Shown piece by piece: positions 61,546 to 64,000 of a stretch of 64,000 nt of DNA (position 1 is its first letter; every line of letters starts with the position of its first letter). The DNA lies in contig OZ251507.1 of assembly GCA_965242895.1 (NCBI GenBank), forward strand, positions 1,240,001-1,304,000, in the 5' to 3' direction. The translations under genes were made by a program, and so were the position numbers. The notes under the pieces were generated by a model, which was not told where the DNA came from, made no database searches, and worked only from the letters and a program-made list of their open reading frames with translations. Origin of the DNA: CATQHL01 sp965242895 (GTDB lineage: Bacteria > Actinomycetota > Acidimicrobiia > Acidimicrobiales > CATQHL01).

Positions 61546-62565
61546 TCAAATTTCGGTGTGAATAGCCGCAGCAGCAGACAGGACATCTTTCCCGGGGCCT
61601 CCAGACGTTGGAGATTCCAGATGGCAAACTTCTCCGGCCAAAGCAGCTACACAAGCTGCAGCCGAGTTGGCTAAGGCTTCGAGGTTGTAACCGCCTTCTA
61701 GAAAAGCTATCACGCGGGACGGTCCCACGACAGCCGCGGCCGCTGCCGTCAAGTCCGCGAAATCACCGCAACTCAAGCCAAGCGACGTGAGGGGATCGGC
61801 TCTGTGAGCATCGAACCCGGCGGAAAGCAACAGCCAATCGGGCGAAAAACGTTCAACTGCGGGCAGCACCACTTCCTCCCAGGCCTGCAAATAGACGTCG
61901 CCGGTCGTGCCCGGAGGAAACGGCAAATTCAAGGTGGTGCCGCGGCCTGCTTCTACACCGACCTCCTCGAGAGCACCCGTGCCCGGGTAAGCAGGATACT
62001 GATGCATCGATACATAGAACACCTCTGAGCACGAGTAAAAGATGTCCTGAGTGCCGTTGCCGTGATGAGCGTCGTAGTCCACAATCAGCACCTTCTCACC
62101 CATCGACCTCAGCCGAGCGGCGGCGACCGCTACGTTGTTGAACAAACAAAAACCCATGGATCGAACTGCAGTAGCGTGATGTCCGGGCGGGCGCACCGCA
62201 CAGAAAGCAGTTGTGGCGCCCTGCGTGGAACCCGACGAAAGTACATCGACGGCCACAAGACCGGCGCCAGCCGCCAGGCGAGCCGCCCCCAGCGAACCGG
62301 GGCTCACGTAGGTGTCGGCGTCGAGGGCGAAGGAATTTCCTGAAGAAAGGCGAAGTCCCTCCAGAGCGGCGAGCATTTCTTCATCATGGACGGCAAACAG
62401 GGCTTCGTCCTCTGCAGGTGTCGGCGCATGAAGAATGAGGGCGTCCGTCAAACCGTTCATTCGAAGGCCGTTCACCACAGCGCTTAGCCGTCGCGGAACC
62501 TCAGGATGGAAAGAACCTGGGTTGTGCTCAAGGAACCGTTCGTCTGCCAGGAACAAAACGGACAT
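61546..62565 (-). CDS. Histone-deacetylase-family amidohydrolase
   Basis: A 339-aa arginase-like-fold deacetylase (AcuC/HDAC class). HPEVPRRL, RPPGHHATAVRSMGFCLFNN (catalytic His pair), the zinc ligands in VDYDAHHGNGTQDIF and SAGFDAHRADPL, and FLEGGYNLEALA are intact. Bacterial members remove acetyl groups from polyamines or proteins; the substrate is not readable here. ATG 62565, divergent from degV with 80 nt between the starts. Confidence 0.92.
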   Translation of the reverse strand: MSVLFLADERFLEHNPGSFHPEVPRRLSAVVNGLRMNGLTDALILHAPTPAEDEALFAVHDEEMLAALEGLRLSSGNSFALDADTYVSPGSLGAARLAAGAGLVAVDVLSSGSTQGATTAFCAVRPPGHHATAVRSMGFCLFNNVAVAAARLRSMGEKVLIVDYDAHHGNGTQDIFYSCSEVFYVSMHQYPAYPGTGALEEVGVEAGRGTTLNLPFPPGTTGDVYLQAWEEVVLPAVERFSPDWLLLSAGFDAHRADPLTSLGLSCGDFADLTAAAAAVVGPSRVIAFLEGGYNLEALANSAAACVAALAGEVCHLESPTSGGPGKDVLSAAAAIHTEI

Positions 62566-62645
62566 GATGCGATCCTACTTAAGCGTTATGTTTATATGAA
62601 ACAAGCCTTCACTCAACAGCGTTGACTTAACCACTAGGAGGTGTT

Positions 62646-63494
62646 ATGACTGGCGTACGCATAGTTACCGACAGCACTTGTGACTTGCCGGACGATTTGC
62701 TCAATGAGTTGGGCATCACGATGGTGCCGCTAACCGTCATCATTGACGGCGAAGAATTCATCGACCGAAAAGAGCTCTCATCCGAGGATTTCTACCGGAT
62801 GATGGGCAGCAGCAACAAACTGCCCACCACCGCTGCGCCGGGGGAAGGCCCATTCGTAACGGCTTTCCACAAACTCGCAGAGGAAGGCGCCGACGGAGTG
62901 CTCTGTGTGAACCTCTCTTACGCGCTTTCCGCTACTGGGCAAGCGGCCGTAAAAGCAGCAGAGACAGTAAAAGACAAAATAGAGGTGCGCTGCGTCGACA
63001 GCCGTTCCCTGACCGGCGGACTAGGCAGCCTCGCCATCAACGCCGCGAAAGCTTCAGCCGAAGGGGCTTCGCTCGAAGAACTAGTCGAACTAGCCGAGAC
63101 TCAGGCGCGGCGCACTCGACTCTTTGGCGCCCTCAACACCCTAGAGAACCTGAAGCGAAGTGGAAGGGTCAGCGGAGCCAAGGCGATGTTCGGGAACATC
63201 CTGGCCATCAAGCCCATTGTCGACGCGAGCACCGGCGAAGTGCTCGAAGCTGCAAAACCTAGAACACGGCGGCGGGCGTTCGAATGGCTGCGCGACCGCC
63301 TGCTGAGGGACCAACCCATCTCAGACCTCTACCTAGGACACGGCGGCGCGAGCGACTTCGACCTCCTTCTTGAGATCTTGGGAAGCGCCATGGACATTTC
63401 GGGAGCACGGCGCGGCGACATCGGTCCTGTAATCGGAACCCACGCCGGGCCAGGCATCGTAGGGATTACATACACAACAGACACGCCTATTTAA
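62646..63494 (+). CDS. DegV-family fatty-acid-binding protein
   Basis: A 282-aa two-domain DegV protein. VRIVTDSTCDLPDDLLNELG, the PTTAAPGEGPFVTAF loop, SYALSATGQAA and VDSRSLTGGLG are characteristic. DegV proteins bind a fatty acid and, in firmicutes, serve as FakB partners of a fatty-acid kinase; an actinobacterial FakA is not in the window. ATG behind AGGAGGTG. Confidence 0.93.
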   Translation: MTGVRIVTDSTCDLPDDLLNELGITMVPLTVIIDGEEFIDRKELSSEDFYRMMGSSNKLPTTAAPGEGPFVTAFHKLAEEGADGVLCVNLSYALSATGQAAVKAAETVKDKIEVRCVDSRSLTGGLGSLAINAAKASAEGASLEELVELAETQARRTRLFGALNTLENLKRSGRVSGAKAMFGNILAIKPIVDASTGEVLEAAKPRTRRRAFEWLRDRLLRDQPISDLYLGHGGASDFDLLLEILGSAMDISGARRGDIGPVIGTHAGPGIVGITYTTDTPI

Positions 63495-63536
63495 ATCCAA
63501 CGCCTTCCGAAAGGCGACGAAGGAACAATTTCGGCG

Positions 63537-64000
63537 ATGTATCCGGGACGCCTGCTCAAGGAGCGCTACCAACTGAACGAACTCGTGGAGTCGGACATCG
63601 GATCCGACACCTGGGTAGCCCGCGACGAAGTACTCGACCGGGAGGTCTTCGTCAAACTGCTGAGGCTTGAAGTCGCCGCCAGTGCAGAAGGTCAAAAGCG
63701 TTTCAGCCGAGAAATGGCCAAGATGGCGAACCTCAGCCACCCCAACGTCATGGCCACCTACGACACGATCCAGGATTACGCGGCGACAGGAGCCGTACGC
63801 GAGAAAGTTCGCGGTAAACAACTCACCCACTTTCTACAGCCTCGAGGGGCTTTGCCGCCCGCCGAGATCATCGGCACGGCCATCCAGGTAATAGACGCCC
63901 TGGCTGCAGCTAACGAACACGGGATATTTCACCAGAATCTGCGACCCGAAAGCGTCTGGATATGCGTCGACAGGGTGGTCAAAGTGACCGACTACGGGAG
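63537..64000 (+). CDS. Protein-kinase-like domain, probable pseudokinase, C-terminus cut by the window
   Basis: The first 154 residues of a Ser/Thr-kinase-like fold, starting at ATG 63537 (AAGGA upstream). The Val-Lys of subdomain II is present (REVFVKLLRLE), but the glycine loop is not GxGxxG (VESDIGSDTWVARD), the catalytic loop reads HQNLRPESVW where active kinases have HRDLKPEN, and the magnesium motif is DYG. It lacks the catalytic Asp, so phosphotransfer is unlikely. It may be a regulatory domain of a larger membrane protein, as in mycobacterial MviN, but the remainder lies outside. Confidence 0.75.
   Translation, partial: MYPGRLLKERYQLNELVESDIGSDTWVARDEVLDREVFVKLLRLEVAASAEGQKRFSREMAKMANLSHPNVMATYDTIQDYAATGAVREKVRGKQLTHFLQPRGALPPAEIIGTAIQVIDALAAANEHGIFHQNLRPESVWICVDRVVKVTDYG

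Overview
The window looks like an origin-proximal piece of an actinobacterial chromosome, possibly a deep or marine lineage of the Acidimicrobiia type; the class is inferred, not shown. The reasons are family content and neighbourhood: a dCTP deaminase closest to the bifunctional mycobacterial type, DUF3566 and DUF5318 proteins, rpsF-rpsR-rplI with ssb and dnaB, a PcnA/CCA-type nucleotidyltransferase, many GTG and TTG starts, and proline/serine/threonine-rich lipoproteins. Several of these sit near oriC in Mycobacterium. Genes are dense, mostly in short operons, and base composition is moderately GC-rich except for an AT-rich insertion near 49.7-50.8 kb and a relatively AT-rich secreted-protein gene near 42-43 kb.

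Layout. 0-14 kb: end of an Fe-S oxidoreductase, dcd, a class III aminotransferase, three tandem L,D-transpeptidase lipoproteins (one with its catalytic Cys replaced), an MBL hydrolase, pheA directly followed by tRNA-Ser(TGA), tRNA-Arg(ACG), the glycolate oxidase genes glcD-glcE-glcF, a HisN-type phosphatase and a Rossmann-fold protein. 14-21.3 kb: a polar amino-acid ABC transporter with two binding proteins separated by tRNA-Ile, and a DUF3566 protein. 21.3-22.3 kb: an SRP RNA, tRNA-Ser(GGA), tadA and tRNA-Ser(CGA). 22.3-29 kb: an operon-like set encoding a DUF2419 (queuosine-salvage fold) protein, imelysin, di-haem oxidoreductase, a second imelysin and a near full-length vitamin K-dependent gamma-carboxylase homologue. 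I consider this the most interesting system in the window.

29-41.6 kb: a two-domain VOC protein, a ribokinase, then a long minus-strand catabolic operon (aminotransferase, dihydropyrimidinase, methylmalonate-semialdehyde dehydrogenase, LLM oxidoreductase, NMT1/SsuA-type ABC transporter). This suggests uptake and reductive breakdown of pyrimidines or hydantoins to an acyl-CoA. Here too, two binding-protein paralogues flank a tRNA, tRNA-Ser(GCT). 41.6-49.5 kb: a secreted repeat protein, two subunits of a molybdenum hydroxylase without the large subunit, an ABC exporter, xseA-xseB and an ELFV-dehydrogenase-like protein. 49.5-50.9 kb: tRNA-Ala and tRNA-Gly followed by an AT-rich DNA methyltransferase island. 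50.9-64 kb: YceI protein, panB, rpsF-rpsR-rplI, a repeat-bearing spacer, ssb, dnaB, a small membrane protein, enoyl-CoA hydratase, mercaptopyruvate sulfurtransferase, DUF5318, a CCA/poly(A) polymerase that has lost its HD motif, a histone-deacetylase-like amidohydrolase, DegV and the start of a kinase-like protein with a degenerate active site.

All assignments come from reading the translated sequence and from remembered family signatures; no database search or folding program was run.
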